Assembly: GCF_000972495.1 (NCBI RefSeq)
Contig: NZ_LATM01000030.1
Span: forward strand, 1-54,749
Source of the DNA: Hymenobacter terrenus
GTDB lineage: Bacteria; Bacteroidota; Bacteroidia; Cytophagales; Hymenobacteraceae
Reading direction: 5' to 3'
Length of the DNA stretch: 54,749 bases
Below are positions 7,890-17,705 of the stretch, piece after piece. The notes beneath the pieces are model-generated. The model was not told where the DNA came from. It made no database searches and worked only from the letters and a program-made list of their open reading frames with translations. Positions within the stretch are counted from its first letter, which is position 1. Every line of letters starts with the position of its first letter. The position numbers and the translations under genes are program-made.

Positions 7890-9794
7890 TTATTTCATAT
7901 ACTGTTTCCACCACGTCTGGAACACAATGAGGCCCCAGATGCGGGCATGCACGTCGCCAGGACTGCGCGAAAATAGCTGAGATTTGAGTGTGCGAATAGC
8001 ATCCACGTCAAAAATGCCCTGACTTTCGATAAATTCATCGCGCAGCAAATCGTCTTCAATCAAGGAGCGGAGCTCCCCGCGCATCCACTTCAGCAGCGGT
8101 ACTTCGAAGCCGTGCTTGGGCCGGTCGTAGAGTTCGGCGGGCAGTTCAGCGCGGAAGGCATCCTGCACGATGCGCTTTTTCATGCTCGCATCGACCTTGC
8201 TGCTCACTGGCAACGAAAAAGCAAAATTGACGACTTTGTAGTCCAGAAATGGGGTGCGTACCTCCAACGAGTTCGCCATGCTCATCAGGTCGACTTTCGT
8301 GAGCATGTCGTAGGGCAGCACCAGCTTCATATCCGTAAGCAGCACCTCGTTGAGGTCGCCGTCGGCGTGTAAATGCTCCAGGATGTCTTTGCGACGCTTG
8401 GCAGCAGCTTTCTTGCCCACTTTGCGACGGCTGTCGGGGCTGAGTAGGCTGCGGGCTTCCTCGGCCGAGGCAAAGGATGCCCAGTCCCAATATCGGTCTT
8501 TAACGCCGGCTGTCATGCCGCGCGAAAAGCGTTGCAGCTGCCGCACACGGTTACCAATGAAGCTGTTGCGCGATTTGGGCAGCATGTCCCACAAAAAGCC
8601 CAAACCCGTTACGGCTTCGGCCTTGAAGCCACCCTGTCGTACCTTAAACTCGCCCATGTGCTTGTTGTAGCCACCGAACATTTCGTCGGCGCCATCGCCG
8701 CTCAGAGCTACGGTTACTTTTTGGCGGGTGCGCTGGCTAAGGATGTACACGGCCAGGGCCGAAGAGTCAGCAAATGGCTCATCCAGGTACGAGAGCATGT
8801 CGTGGATGTGCTTGTAGAGGTCATCGTTGGTCAGGGAGAAAACCGTGTGGTTGGTCTTGTGGCGGTTGGCTACAAGATTGGCGTACTTGGTTTCATCGAA
8901 GAAGGGCTCGTCCTTGAAGCCGATGCTGAACGTGTTGAGGTGGGGCGTGTGCCGGGCAGCGAGGGCCGTAATCACGCTGGAGTCGATGCCACCACTCAGA
9001 AAAGCCCCCAACGGTACATCGGCCACGAGGCGGCGCTGCACGGCGCCATCCATCAACTCAACCAGTTTGCGCTGCTGCTGCTCGTAGCTGAGCTTGTTTT
9101 TAGCAACTTTCTTGGCGTCGTAAGGAATCTTGTACCAAGCTTTCCCCACCACTTTACCATTCTTGATGTAGAGGTAGTGGCCGGGCAGCAGCTTTTTCAC
9201 TCCCTTGAAAATGCTGGCGGGACCGGGGATGTAGTTCAGTTGCAAATACTGGCTCAGGGCCACGTAGTCGAGCTTGCGCGGCACGCCCAGTGCCATCATC
9301 GACTTCATTTCTGAAGCAAAAAACAGCTGGTTCTCATCACGGTAAATGAGCAGGGGTTTCACGCCGAATCGGTCGCGGGCAATGAAAAGAGAGTTCTCCT
9401 CTTTGTCGAAAATGGCGAGGCCAAAAAAGCCGTTCAGTTTTTTAATAAAGCTCCTGCCTTCGGCAATGTAGAGCTGAAGAATTACCTCAGTATCAGTCTG
9501 CGAATGAAACTCGCAGCCGCGGCGGATGAGCTTTTCGCGCAGCTCGCGGAAGTTGAATATTTCGCCGTTGAAAACGATGGTGTACCGGCCGGCCGCGTCG
9601 GTCATCGGCTGGTTGCCATCGGCCGAAAGGTCGAGAATGGCTAACCGTCGAAAGCCCAGTCCGCACTGGTCGTATACGAAGTGGCCCTCCGAGTCGGGGC
9701 CACGGCGAATGATGGCATCAGTGGCAGCTTGCAGGTTCGGCAGCGACTGACGGCCCGTTTCCGTGAAGGCAAATATTCCAGTTATTCCGCACAT
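7890..9794 (-). CDS. asnB: Asparagine synthase (glutamine-hydrolysing)
   Basis: A 634-residue two-domain enzyme. Processing of Met1 exposes Cys2 (MCGITGIF), the glutaminase nucleophile; RGPDSEGH and FNGEIFNFRELR follow. The synthetase domain carries the PP-loop SGGIDSS near residue 265, then LDEPFADSSA and SGDGADEMFGGY. It hydrolyses glutamine and amidates aspartate through a beta-aspartyl-AMP intermediate. AsnB homologues are common in polysaccharide clusters, where they may amidate sugar acids such as the uronate made by the next gene; that second role is only an inference from position. It is divergent from the acyl-CoA-binding protein gene. Confidence 0.94.
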   Translation of the reverse strand: MCGITGIFAFTETGRQSLPNLQAATDAIIRRGPDSEGHFVYDQCGLGFRRLAILDLSADGNQPMTDAAGRYTIVFNGEIFNFRELREKLIRRGCEFHSQTDTEVILQLYIAEGRSFIKKLNGFFGLAIFDKEENSLFIARDRFGVKPLLIYRDENQLFFASEMKSMMALGVPRKLDYVALSQYLQLNYIPGPASIFKGVKKLLPGHYLYIKNGKVVGKAWYKIPYDAKKVAKNKLSYEQQQRKLVELMDGAVQRRLVADVPLGAFLSGGIDSSVITALAARHTPHLNTFSIGFKDEPFFDETKYANLVANRHKTNHTVFSLTNDDLYKHIHDMLSYLDEPFADSSALAVYILSQRTRQKVTVALSGDGADEMFGGYNKHMGEFKVRQGGFKAEAVTGLGFLWDMLPKSRNSFIGNRVRQLQRFSRGMTAGVKDRYWDWASFASAEEARSLLSPDSRRKVGKKAAAKRRKDILEHLHADGDLNEVLLTDMKLVLPYDMLTKVDLMSMANSLEVRTPFLDYKVVNFAFSLPVSSKVDASMKKRIVQDAFRAELPAELYDRPKHGFEVPLLKWMRGELRSLIEDDLLRDEFIESQGIFDVDAIRTLKSQLFSRSPGDVHARIWGLIVFQTWWKQYMK

Positions 9795-9994
9795 AGTAGC
9801 TCGTAAAAGTACGACCTCGTAACCTAAAGGTCCGCCTCAAGGTATTGTTAGGAGCGCAAATGGCTGCGAACTTCATTGAGATTGCCGCCTTTACGAATTT
9901 TGGCCAGCCTCGGCCAACATCTCCTCGCAGCGCTATTAGCACTTTGTTTATCAGCGCTTTTCCTCATTGCCTCACCTTGCTTCTTTCCCAATCC

Positions 9995-10492
9995 ATGAAC
10001 ATCGACGAACAATTTCAAGCTGCTGCCCAGCAAGTAAACAACTTACCCGACAGCGTTGCGGCCGCACACATGACCGAACTTTACGGCTTATTTAAGCAAG
10101 CTACCGAGGGCGACGTGAATATGAAAACTGATGAAGTAGACCCCACGGCCGCCGACCAAGCCAACGGCCCCGCCGGCCTCTCGCAAGCTCAATGGGAATC
10201 ATGGAATCAGTTCAAAGGCCTCCCTGAAGAAGAAGCCAAGCGGCGCTATGTGGCCCGCGCTGCCGAAATTACGAGCGGAGGCGCAGACGGTGCCCCCACT
10301 AATACGGTACCAACTGAGGCAGCTACCAACGCCCCAAGCGGAGGTCCCGACGATGAAACGGATAATACTACGCTAGCCCGTCAGCCCAACCAAGGCCCCG
10401 GCCAGACTACTGCCGGCGGCCTGCAAGGCGACATCACTTTCGGAGCACCTTATGGCGGAGAAGATATGCTCAAAGGGCAGCAATCGAAATAA
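9995..10492 (+). CDS. Acyl-CoA-binding protein (ACBP) with disordered tail
   Basis: 165 residues from the ATG at 9995. The frame is open upstream to 9845, but that extension is not ACBP-like and is hydrophobic. Residues about 1-90 match the four-helix ACBP fold: FQAAAQQV, then MTELYGLFKQATEGDVN, then QWESWNQFKGLPEEEAKRRYVARAAEI, with the conserved Tyr and Lys that bind the CoA headgroup. The last ~75 residues are rich in Gly, Pro, Thr and Asn and look disordered. It likely buffers long-chain acyl-CoA esters in the cytoplasm. ACBPs are mainly eukaryotic and patchy in bacteria. A terminator follows, so it is probably a single-gene unit. Confidence 0.88.
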   Translation: MNIDEQFQAAAQQVNNLPDSVAAAHMTELYGLFKQATEGDVNMKTDEVDPTAADQANGPAGLSQAQWESWNQFKGLPEEEAKRRYVARAAEITSGGADGAPTNTVPTEAATNAPSGGPDDETDNTTLARQPNQGPGQTTAGGLQGDITFGAPYGGEDMLKGQQSK

Positions 10493-10535
10493 GCAACATC
10501 TTAACTCTGTAAATCAGCACAGCGCTTTTTGCACC

Positions 10536-10576
10536 ATTAAAGTCGGCTTCATCAAAGGCCGACTTTAATTTTTTAT
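10536..10576 (+). terminator. Intrinsic terminator after the ACBP gene
   Basis: A 12-bp perfect stem (10536-10547 with 10558-10569), 10-base loop, followed by TTTTTTATT. It starts 44 bases after the stop codon. Confidence 0.85.
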
Positions 10577-10698
10577 TATTTTCCTCTTGATAGCAGCCAA
10601 CGATAAAGGCTTCTAAGCGGATAGTACGGCCGCTGATTGCGCAGTATCATTGCCATAACGGAGTTGTTGCTCCGCTCCTACTGCCTGCTTCAGCCTCT

Positions 10699-12345
10699 AT
10701 GGACCGTCGTCTTTTTTTGAATCATGGCACCCGTGCCGCTCTTACCGCGGCGCTGCTGCCAGTGGTAGCCTGCCAATCGACCACCGATAAGCCGTCGGCG
10801 GAGGTTGCGGCTGGCGGCGCCTCCGCACCCGCGAGTACGTCTGATGAGGCATTTGCCTTGCACGAAGCCACCGTGGCAGACTTACAAGACCGTATGGCCA
10901 AGGGCACAGAAACCGCTCGCAGTCTGTGCGAGAAATATCTGGCTCGCATCAAGGCCCTGAATGAGCAAGGCCCCATGCTCCGAGCAGTTATTGAGACTAA
11001 TCCCGATACCCTTACCATTGCCGATAGCCTTGACAAAGAGCGGAAGGGTGGTAAGGTGCGCGGCCCACTGCACGGCATTCCGGTGCTCATTAAAGACAAC
11101 ATCGACAGCGGCGACCAGATGATGACTACGGCGGGCGCACTGGCCTTGGTCGGGCATAAGGCTAAACAGGACGCTTTCATTGTGCAAAAGCTGCGGGCCG
11201 CCGGCGCCGTGCTGCTGGGCAAAACCAATTTGAGCGAGTGGGCCAACTTCCGCTCCTCGCAGTCAGTGAGCGGTTGGAGCAGCCGCGGCCGCCAAACCCG
11301 CAATCCTTATGCCCTCGACCGCTCGCCCAGCGGTTCCAGCTCGGGTTCGGGCGTGGCAGTTTCGGCTAATTTGTGCGCCGTCGCCATCGGTACCGAAACG
11401 GACGGTTCGGTGGTGTCGCCCTCCTCGTGCAATGGCTTGGTCGGCCTCAAACCCACCGTTGGTTTGCTCAGCCGCAGCGGCATCATTCCCATTTCCAGTA
11501 CGCAGGATACGGCCGGGCCCATGGCTCGCACCGTTAGCGATGCGGCCGTTCTGCTCAGCGCTTTGGTGGGTCCCGACCCAGCGGACCCCGCCAAACTTCC
11601 CAGCCCCGCTCCTCTTCCGGCCGACTATACTACTTTCCTCAAGGCCGATTCCCTAACCGGCCAGCGTCTCGGCGTGGAAAAAGCGCACCTGAATGGTCCA
11701 CCAGCTGTCGCGGCACTGCTGAAGGAGGCGGTTGCGGCACTCAAGGCGAAAGGTGCTACTGTTGTGGAAGTAGAGTTGGTGAAGCAAACAAACCTACTTG
11801 GGGATGCGGAATTCGATGTGTTGCTGTACGAATTCAAAGAAGGTGTGAATAAGTACTTGGCCGGCGCGGGGGCCGCCGTGCGTAGTCTAACCGAGGTCAT
11901 TGCATTCAATAATACCCATGCAGCTGAGGCCATGCCATTCTTCAAACAGGAAACGCTGATTGCTGCCGAAAAAACCGAGGGCCTGAATAACACCAAGTAC
12001 CAGGCCGCCGTGCAGAAAACCGTAACAGCATCGCGCAATGCCATAGATGGCCTACTGCGCGATAATCAACTCACGGCAATCATCGGCGTGACGACTGGGC
12101 CAGCTTGGTGCATCGACTGGGTGAATGGAGACTACTCAACCGGAGTCGATTTTTCGTCGCCTGCAGCCATGGCAGGCTACCCGCACCTCACTGTACCCAT
12201 GGGCCAGGTGCATGGGTTGCCGGTGGGCTTGTCCTTCATTGGGCCCGCTTACCACGAAGGCCAATTGCTGGCGCTGGGGTACGCTTACGAGCAAGCCACG
12301 CACAAGCGAGCAGCGCCCCATATGCGGTCCACAGTAGCGGAGTGA
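10699..12345 (+). CDS. Exported amidase-signature hydrolase (lipoprotein-like)
   Basis: 548 residues. The N-terminus has RR at 3-4, a hydrophobic stretch and PVVAC25, so it is a lipoprotein candidate with a Tat-like start. The catalytic Ser-cis-Ser-Lys triad is visible: K132 in VLIKDNID, the cis-Ser in SGSSSGSG (about 213-215), and the nucleophile S237 in GTETDGSVVSP. The family hydrolyses C-N amide bonds; secreted versions may act on peptide or other amides in the periplasm. In cytosolic GatA the Gat partners are needed, but no gatB or gatC is nearby and the export signal argues against GatA. The substrate is unknown. Confidence 0.88.
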   Translation: MDRRLFLNHGTRAALTAALLPVVACQSTTDKPSAEVAAGGASAPASTSDEAFALHEATVADLQDRMAKGTETARSLCEKYLARIKALNEQGPMLRAVIETNPDTLTIADSLDKERKGGKVRGPLHGIPVLIKDNIDSGDQMMTTAGALALVGHKAKQDAFIVQKLRAAGAVLLGKTNLSEWANFRSSQSVSGWSSRGRQTRNPYALDRSPSGSSSGSGVAVSANLCAVAIGTETDGSVVSPSSCNGLVGLKPTVGLLSRSGIIPISSTQDTAGPMARTVSDAAVLLSALVGPDPADPAKLPSPAPLPADYTTFLKADSLTGQRLGVEKAHLNGPPAVAALLKEAVAALKAKGATVVEVELVKQTNLLGDAEFDVLLYEFKEGVNKYLAGAGAAVRSLTEVIAFNNTHAAEAMPFFKQETLIAAEKTEGLNNTKYQAAVQKTVTASRNAIDGLLRDNQLTAIIGVTTGPAWCIDWVNGDYSTGVDFSSPAAMAGYPHLTVPMGQVHGLPVGLSFIGPAYHEGQLLALGYAYEQATHKRAAPHMRSTVAE

Positions 12346-12525
12346 CGCCTTAATCTTGCAGGCAGAAGTAGTAGCGTGTGCTTTCAATCCAGGGCCAAGT
12401 GCTTCCAACGATAATAATGGCTCCTGTATGCCGGGGCTGCGATAATACCTTTAGAGTACGACAAATAATTCCGACCTCAGGGCGTTGAAACTCCTTAGCG
12501 GATAAACTGAACAGGCCGCATAAAC

Positions 12526-12533
12526 TATATTTG
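12526..12533 (+). promoter_or_regulatory. Bacteroidota -7 element (TATATTTG) directly before the NlpC/P60 start
   Basis: It matches the TAnnTTTG consensus. The last base is only 6 bases before the ATG at 12540, so transcription starting 5-7 bases downstream would give a leaderless or nearly leaderless mRNA. No TTG is found 19 bases upstream, which weakens the call. Confidence 0.4.
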
Positions 12534-12539
12534 CTGCTA

Positions 12540-13172
12540 ATGCGGAGGGTGACAACGAAGATATTACCGGTTCTACTGGCTTTGCTCTCGCTGGCTAGCT
12601 GTAGCCGTAAGCTCAATTATCGCGATGGCCGGTACCGTTCCGCCCGCGAAATGGTGCGCCTCAAGCGAGGCGGCAGCCGCGTCAGTGGCCGCCCGATGGG
12701 AAAAACCAAAGTAGTGGGCACGACTGCCAGTGGATCCAAAACCAAAGTAGTTGTTAAAAGGCCTGTCCGCACGGGCAGCGCTACGGGTACTCTGGCTTCG
12801 GTGATAGAGGCTGCCCGCTCCTACCAAGGCACTCCCTACCTCTTCGGCGGTACTACCCGCGTGGGCCTCGACTGCTCAGGATTACTCCAACTATCATTTG
12901 GAGAAGCCGGCGTCAATATTCCCCGCTCATCCAACGAGCAGGCCGTGTGGGGTGACCCAGTGAGGACAACCGACCTGCAACCCGGCGATTTGGTCTTTTT
13001 TGGGGCCTCACCTGGCAGCCGCACCATCACTCACGTAGGCCTAGTAACAGTGGCAGACGACGAAGGAGTGGACTTCATTCACGCTTCTACGTCGCTCGGG
13101 GTAGTCGAAAACAGCTTAGAGTCTGATTATTATCTTAGTCGTTTTATTCGGGCCGTGCGACCCAAACTGTGA
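12540..13172 (+). CDS. NlpC/P60-family cell-wall endopeptidase lipoprotein
   Basis: 210 residues from the ATG at 12540; a TTG at 12531 is possible but would fall inside the promoter motif. The signal ends in LLSLASC21, a lipobox. Residues ~22-80 are basic and probably a linker. The NlpC/P60 domain runs from ~84: catalytic C112 in GLDCSGLLQLSF, H165 in THVGLV, and H181 in DFIHAST. PGDLVFF is the usual turn before the His. Such enzymes cut D-Glu-diaminopimelate bonds in peptidoglycan stem peptides and act in the periplasm, here tethered to a membrane. Confidence 0.92.
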   Translation: MRRVTTKILPVLLALLSLASCSRKLNYRDGRYRSAREMVRLKRGGSRVSGRPMGKTKVVGTTASGSKTKVVVKRPVRTGSATGTLASVIEAARSYQGTPYLFGGTTRVGLDCSGLLQLSFGEAGVNIPRSSNEQAVWGDPVRTTDLQPGDLVFFGASPGSRTITHVGLVTVADDEGVDFIHASTSLGVVENSLESDYYLSRFIRAVRPKL

Positions 13173-13264
13173 AATCAGCCCACTACTTTTATAGTGTAAA
13201 CCGTATTGGGTCGGGTTTAACAAATATTAAAATTACCGTAATGCGCCCCACTATTAGCTAGCTG

Positions 13265-13272
13265 TACCTTTG
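13265..13272 (+). promoter_or_regulatory. -7 element (TACCTTTG) for the first TonB receptor cassette
   Basis: It matches TAnnTTTG and lies 42 bases before the ATG. The same octamer lies 46 bases before the second receptor gene at 17706-17713, and the start regions of the two genes are also alike, which supports both being real. A good -33 TTG was not seen. Confidence 0.5.
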
Positions 13273-13314
13273 TCCCGCTTTTATCAAGCTCATTGTTTTC
13301 ACCAAATTTTTTGT

Positions 13315-16300
13315 ATGAATAATTTAAGTTTACGCCACTTTTTGTTCTTGGTGTTGATGCTCTTCTCTGCACATTTGGGTTGGAGCCAAGGCGTCACTAC
13401 GGCCGCTATGAGCGGCCTCATTACCGATAACAAAGGGGAGGGCCTGCCCGGCGCGACGGTTATTGCCATTCACACGCCGACCAATACGCCGTACGTGGCC
13501 CCCACCAATTCGAACGGCCGCTTCAACATCCCAAATATGCGCGTGGGCGGCCCCTACACCGTCCGCATCACCTTCGTTGGCTACAAGGATTTTGTGCGCG
13601 AAGGCGTGAACCTAACCTTGGGCCAGAACCTGCGCTTCGACCAAAAGCTCAGCGATGCCGCCACCGAGCTGACCGAAGTGACCGTGAGCGGCCGCCAGGA
13701 CCCGGTGCTGAACGCCGGCCGCGCCGGGGCCGCTACCACCGTTCAGCGCGAGCAAATTGAGCGTCTGCCTACCATTTCTCGTAGCTTTCAGGACTTTACA
13801 CGCCTTACGCCACAAGCCAATGGCAACTCACTTTCGGGCCGCAACGGCCGTTTCAACAACATTCAGATTGATGGTGCTTCCAACAATGATTTGTTCGGCC
13901 TTGGTGGCACGGGCGCCCCTGGCGGACAGGCGGGCACTAACCCCATTTCGCTCGACGCCATTCAGGAGTTTCAAGTGGTACTGTCGCCCTACGACGTGCG
14001 CCAGGGCCGTTTCAGTGGTGGCGGCATCAACGCTGTGACCCGCTCCGGCACCAACGAATTCTCAGGCTCGGCCTTTGCTTTCGGCCGCAACCAAAGCACG
14101 GCTGGCAAAAGCCCCACGCCCGACCCAGTAACTGGCCAGCGCACCAAACTGGCTGAGTTCTACGACTACCAGACCGGCTTCCGTCTGGGTGGCCCGGTTA
14201 TCAAAGACAAACTATTCTTCTTTGTGAACGGCGAAATTACGCGCCGCAGCGCGCCACTGCTGTTCCGTCCTGCCAACGTGGTGAACGGCACCAACGAAGT
14301 CGGTTCTGACATCGTAAGCTTTGTGAACAACACCGAGTTGCAGCAGATTTCTGACAAGCTGAAAGAATATGGCTACGATGCTGGTGCGTTTGGGGAAATA
14401 AATGCCCTAACCAAAAGCAACAAAGCCTTCGCTCGGCTGGACTGGAACATCAGCCCCAACCACCAGCTCACGCTCCGCCACAACTTTGTAGATGCTTCCG
14501 ATGACAACATCACCCGGAGCCAGACCAACTTCCGCTTCGGCAACAACGGCTACCAATTCCTGAGCAAGAACAACTCGACCGTGCTGGAACTGAAGAGCCG
14601 CTTTGGCAACCAGTTTGCTAACAATTTGCTCATTGGCTATTCCACCATTCGCGACAGCCGCACCACCCTGGGGGCGTTGTTCCCATCCATCACCATCACG
14701 GCGGGCAATGGCACCATCAACGCTGGTTCGGAATTTAGCTCGGTGGCGAACCGGCTGGACCAGGACATTCTCGAAATCAACGACAACTTCAACATCTTCG
14801 CGGGCAAGCACGTCATCACCGTTGGTACCAACAACGAGATTTTCCGCTTCGACAACCTGTTCGTGCAGAGCACCGAAGGCCGCTACGACTTTCCCAGCAT
14901 TCCCGCTTTCCTAGCCAACACTACCACAGGCAACGGCTTCCGCTACCGTCAGAACTTCCCTCTTCCTGGTGGCAAACCCACGGCCAAGTTTGGTGCGGCG
15001 CAGTTCGGCGTTTTCGTGCAGGACGAATATAGCATCCGCGAAAACTTCCGCCTCACCGGCGGCATCCGCCTGGACTTGCCCGCCTACTTTGACACGCCTT
15101 CGACCAACCCCAAGGTTGAATCGACTTTTGCAGAGGCTACACCCGGTGCTGCCGGTGGCCCGGCCTACGACGTGAAAACCCAACGTTTGCCCAAGAGCCG
15201 GCTGCAAGTGTCGCCGCGCATCGGCTTCAACTGGGACGTACGCAAAGACCAGACCTTCCAGGCGCGGGGCGGCGTGGGCATCTTCACCGGACGCCCAGCC
15301 TACGTGTGGATTTCTAACCAGTACGCCAATACCGGTGTTGACTTCGCCACGTTTGACTCCAACAACAATACGGCCCCGGCGGGTGGCTACGGCCTGAACA
15401 ACAACTATACCGTGCTGCGCGATGCCATCCGGGCCACTCCGCTCGCGGCCGCCAAAGGCAGCCTTGCAGTTACGGACAACGACTTCCGCAACCCTCAACT
15501 GTTGCGCACGAACCTAGCTTTCGACTATCAGTTGCCGTATGGCATTGTGGCTACGGTGGAAGGCATTTACTCCAAGACCTTGAACGACGTTCTGCCTGTA
15601 GACATCAACTTGGCGCCTTCCAATGGCACGCTGCAAGGCGACGGCCGGCCCGTATACCCTACCGGCCCCGCGCGCTTCCGCAACAGCGATGCCTTCAACA
15701 ACGTGATTTTGCTGACCAACACGAGCAAAGGCTACCAGTACAGCATCACGGGTGAATTGAAGAAGCAGCTGACCAACGGTTTCTTCGCCTCAACGGCTTA
15801 CACCTACGGCCAGTCGCGTGACTTGTACTCGGGCACCAGCTCGACGCCGGTGTCTACCTGGGAATTCAACCCCCATGTAGCAGGCCCGAACAACCTGGAA
15901 CTTTCCTATTCCAATTTCGACCTGCGTCATCGCATCATTGGTTCGCTTTCGTACCGGAAAGAGTACGCCAATAATTTTGCTACCACCTTCTCGGTCTTCT
16001 ACAATGGCCAGTCAGGTACGCCCTTTTCCTACACCTACTTCGGTGGAGACATCAACAACGACGGCGGCCAATTTACCAGCAACTCGAACGACCTGATTTA
16101 CATCCCCCGCACCCGTGAGGAAATCGTGCTGGTAACGGCCGGCACTACCGACCGTCGCACTCCCGACCAAATCTGGAACGAGTTGAACACGTTCATCGAA
16201 AACGACAGCTACCTCAAAGAACACCGCGGCGAATATGCTGCCCGCAACGGCGCCCGTACTCCCTGGCAGCACCGCATCGATGTGCGCCTGCTGCAAGACA

Positions 16301-16575
16301 TCTACACGAAGATTGGCAGCAAAACCCACACCATTCAGCTTTCAGTCGACGTCATCAACTTTGGCAACCTTCTGAGCAATAACTGGGGCCGCGACTACTT
16401 TGTGCAGAACACGAACTATGGCCTATTGCGTTACCAAGGTCTTGAGGGCGGCAACACGGGCCGTCCCACCTTCAGCTACGGCACCGGCACTTCGACCACG
16501 CCCACCGAGGGCTACCAGATTAGCCAGTTGGCCTCGCGCTGGCAGGCACAGTTTGGCGTTCGTTACTTGTTTTAA
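13315..16575 (+). CDS. Oar-like TonB-dependent receptor (first copy)
   Basis: About 1086 residues from the ATG at 13315; the open frame upstream (13270) is ignored because MNNLSLRHFLFL begins a clear signal peptide ending near GWSQG. Residues ~25-110 form a carboxypeptidase-regulatory-like beta-sandwich (SGLITDNKGEGLPGATV). A TonB plug follows, with IERLPTISRSFQDF and FNNIQIDGASNND, and then a long outer-membrane beta-barrel ending in LASRWQAQFGVRYLF with a terminal Phe. Oar-type receptors import or sense unknown ligands through TonB. It is about 45-50% alike to the second copy at 17760 by eye. The lipoprotein gene starts 33 bases downstream. Confidence 0.93.
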   Translation: MNNLSLRHFLFLVLMLFSAHLGWSQGVTTAAMSGLITDNKGEGLPGATVIAIHTPTNTPYVAPTNSNGRFNIPNMRVGGPYTVRITFVGYKDFVREGVNLTLGQNLRFDQKLSDAATELTEVTVSGRQDPVLNAGRAGAATTVQREQIERLPTISRSFQDFTRLTPQANGNSLSGRNGRFNNIQIDGASNNDLFGLGGTGAPGGQAGTNPISLDAIQEFQVVLSPYDVRQGRFSGGGINAVTRSGTNEFSGSAFAFGRNQSTAGKSPTPDPVTGQRTKLAEFYDYQTGFRLGGPVIKDKLFFFVNGEITRRSAPLLFRPANVVNGTNEVGSDIVSFVNNTELQQISDKLKEYGYDAGAFGEINALTKSNKAFARLDWNISPNHQLTLRHNFVDASDDNITRSQTNFRFGNNGYQFLSKNNSTVLELKSRFGNQFANNLLIGYSTIRDSRTTLGALFPSITITAGNGTINAGSEFSSVANRLDQDILEINDNFNIFAGKHVITVGTNNEIFRFDNLFVQSTEGRYDFPSIPAFLANTTTGNGFRYRQNFPLPGGKPTAKFGAAQFGVFVQDEYSIRENFRLTGGIRLDLPAYFDTPSTNPKVESTFAEATPGAAGGPAYDVKTQRLPKSRLQVSPRIGFNWDVRKDQTFQARGGVGIFTGRPAYVWISNQYANTGVDFATFDSNNNTAPAGGYGLNNNYTVLRDAIRATPLAAAKGSLAVTDNDFRNPQLLRTNLAFDYQLPYGIVATVEGIYSKTLNDVLPVDINLAPSNGTLQGDGRPVYPTGPARFRNSDAFNNVILLTNTSKGYQYSITGELKKQLTNGFFASTAYTYGQSRDLYSGTSSTPVSTWEFNPHVAGPNNLELSYSNFDLRHRIIGSLSYRKEYANNFATTFSVFYNGQSGTPFSYTYFGGDINNDGGQFTSNSNDLIYIPRTREEIVLVTAGTTDRRTPDQIWNELNTFIENDSYLKEHRGEYAARNGARTPWQHRIDVRLLQDIYTKIGSKTHTIQLSVDVINFGNLLSNNWGRDYFVQNTNYGLLRYQGLEGGNTGRPTFSYGTGTSTTPTEGYQISQLASRWQAQFGVRYLF

Positions 16576-16608
16576 TCAGTCAGCAGGTTTAGTTTAAAGC
16601 ATCTTTTT

Positions 16609-17439
16609 ATGAAATTTTCTTTTGTTTCGCTTTTCACCAAACTAACGCTGGTTGCTTCGGCAAGCTGTGCGCTGGTTAGCTGCGATGAGCCCGAATATTC
16701 TGAAGCAAAGCCCATCACAACGGCCTCAACCGCTCAAGGTCGCTACCAGATTGTGAACGCTGCTCCGGGAGCTGGTAATGCCCAGTTGCTGAGCATTGAT
16801 AACGTGGCACTGCCAACTGCGCCCGCGCCAATTCCTTATCTGGGAACCGCCGCTTACACTAACATTTCGGCTGGCCAGCGTCTGTTGCTTTTCTCAACAG
16901 CCACCAACCTGAACAGCCAGCAAATACCTTCGCGCAGCGCTTTCAACACGGGCAGCAGCAGTACCATTTTCCTCACCGACATTCCGACCCGTGCTTCTAC
17001 GAGCACCGACCAGGGCGGGGTGCGTACAGTGGTATTGCCGGACAACTTGGCAGCCCCAACCAATGCAGCCAACGCGAAGGTGCGCTTTATCAACCTTTCT
17101 CCTAGTCTCACTGCCTCGGGCGCGAACGGCTTTGGGTTATTTAACGTCAGCAACAGTACGTTTTTGTTTGCCCCCACCGGACGCGGCTACCGCGCTACGA
17201 GCTACACACCTGCCTCCGTTCCAGGCGCGCCTGCTCCTGTCACTACCAACTTTGCGAACTTTACCGAAGTAGTTCCCGGTACCTACACCTTAGAAGTTCG
17301 GGCTACTGTAACGGCAACCCCAAACGTAGCAGCTCAGCCTATTACGTTTGCAACCGGTAAAATCTACACCCTGTACACACGTGGTGTGGCCAGCTCTACC
17401 GCCACTCCATTGGGTATTTCGATGGTAACCCACAATTAG
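16609..17439 (+). CDS. DUF4397-like lipoprotein paired with the TonB receptor
   Basis: 276 residues. The signal ends in CALVSC (lipobox Cys near residue 25). The mature part has YQIVNAAPGAGNAQL and later VRFINLSPSL, repeated beta-sandwich starts resembling DUF4397 (RVVNASPDAP-type). It is likely anchored to the outer membrane. It sits directly after the receptor gene and before a terminator, so the two form a receptor-plus-lipoprotein cassette, by analogy with SusC/SusD-type pairing. It is not SusD-like. Ligand and function are unknown. Confidence 0.75.
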   Translation: MKFSFVSLFTKLTLVASASCALVSCDEPEYSEAKPITTASTAQGRYQIVNAAPGAGNAQLLSIDNVALPTAPAPIPYLGTAAYTNISAGQRLLLFSTATNLNSQQIPSRSAFNTGSSSTIFLTDIPTRASTSTDQGGVRTVVLPDNLAAPTNAANAKVRFINLSPSLTASGANGFGLFNVSNSTFLFAPTGRGYRATSYTPASVPGAPAPVTTNFANFTEVVPGTYTLEVRATVTATPNVAAQPITFATGKIYTLYTRGVASSTATPLGISMVTHN

Positions 17440-17462
17440 TAGACTCGAAGTCAACATCATTG

Positions 17463-17497
17463 AAACGGCTGGGGAAATTCTCCAGCCGTTTTTTTGT
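17463..17497 (+). terminator. Intrinsic terminator closing the first receptor cassette
   Basis: A 10-bp GC-rich stem (17463-17472 with 17482-17491) followed by a run of T. The rest of the 320-base gap to 17759 is AT-rich with no gene seen. Confidence 0.88.
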
Positions 17498-17705
17498 GTT
17501 TACAAATAGAGCCAAGTTATAACGATTATGACCAGTAATGTCAACTCCGCTTGGATATAACCAGATTAGTAGCCTGCTATTAAATGAGCTAATTAAATAC
17601 GAATTAATTTAAAATGACTTTATTGACTACAGAGAAATCGACGAATAATTCTTGTTCCTATCCAACAGTAAAGTTGAGGTAACATAGGTCCGGTCGCCTT
17701 ACCGT

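Noticed and set aside
7890..9794. Lasso-peptide cyclase (asparagine-synthase-like)
   Set aside because: It keeps the full glutaminase domain with Cys2 and there is no precursor or protease gene nearby.
9845..9994. N-terminal extension of the acyl-CoA-binding protein
   Set aside because: The extension is out of character and ACBP domains start directly at the ATG at 9995.
10699..12345. GatA subunit of the tRNA amidotransferase
   Set aside because: It has a signal peptide with lipobox and no gatB or gatC nearby; the amidase signature alone does not make it GatA.
14407..15498. Antisense genes within the TonB receptors
   Set aside because: Long open frames opposite GC-rich coding DNA are expected, and they show no motifs.
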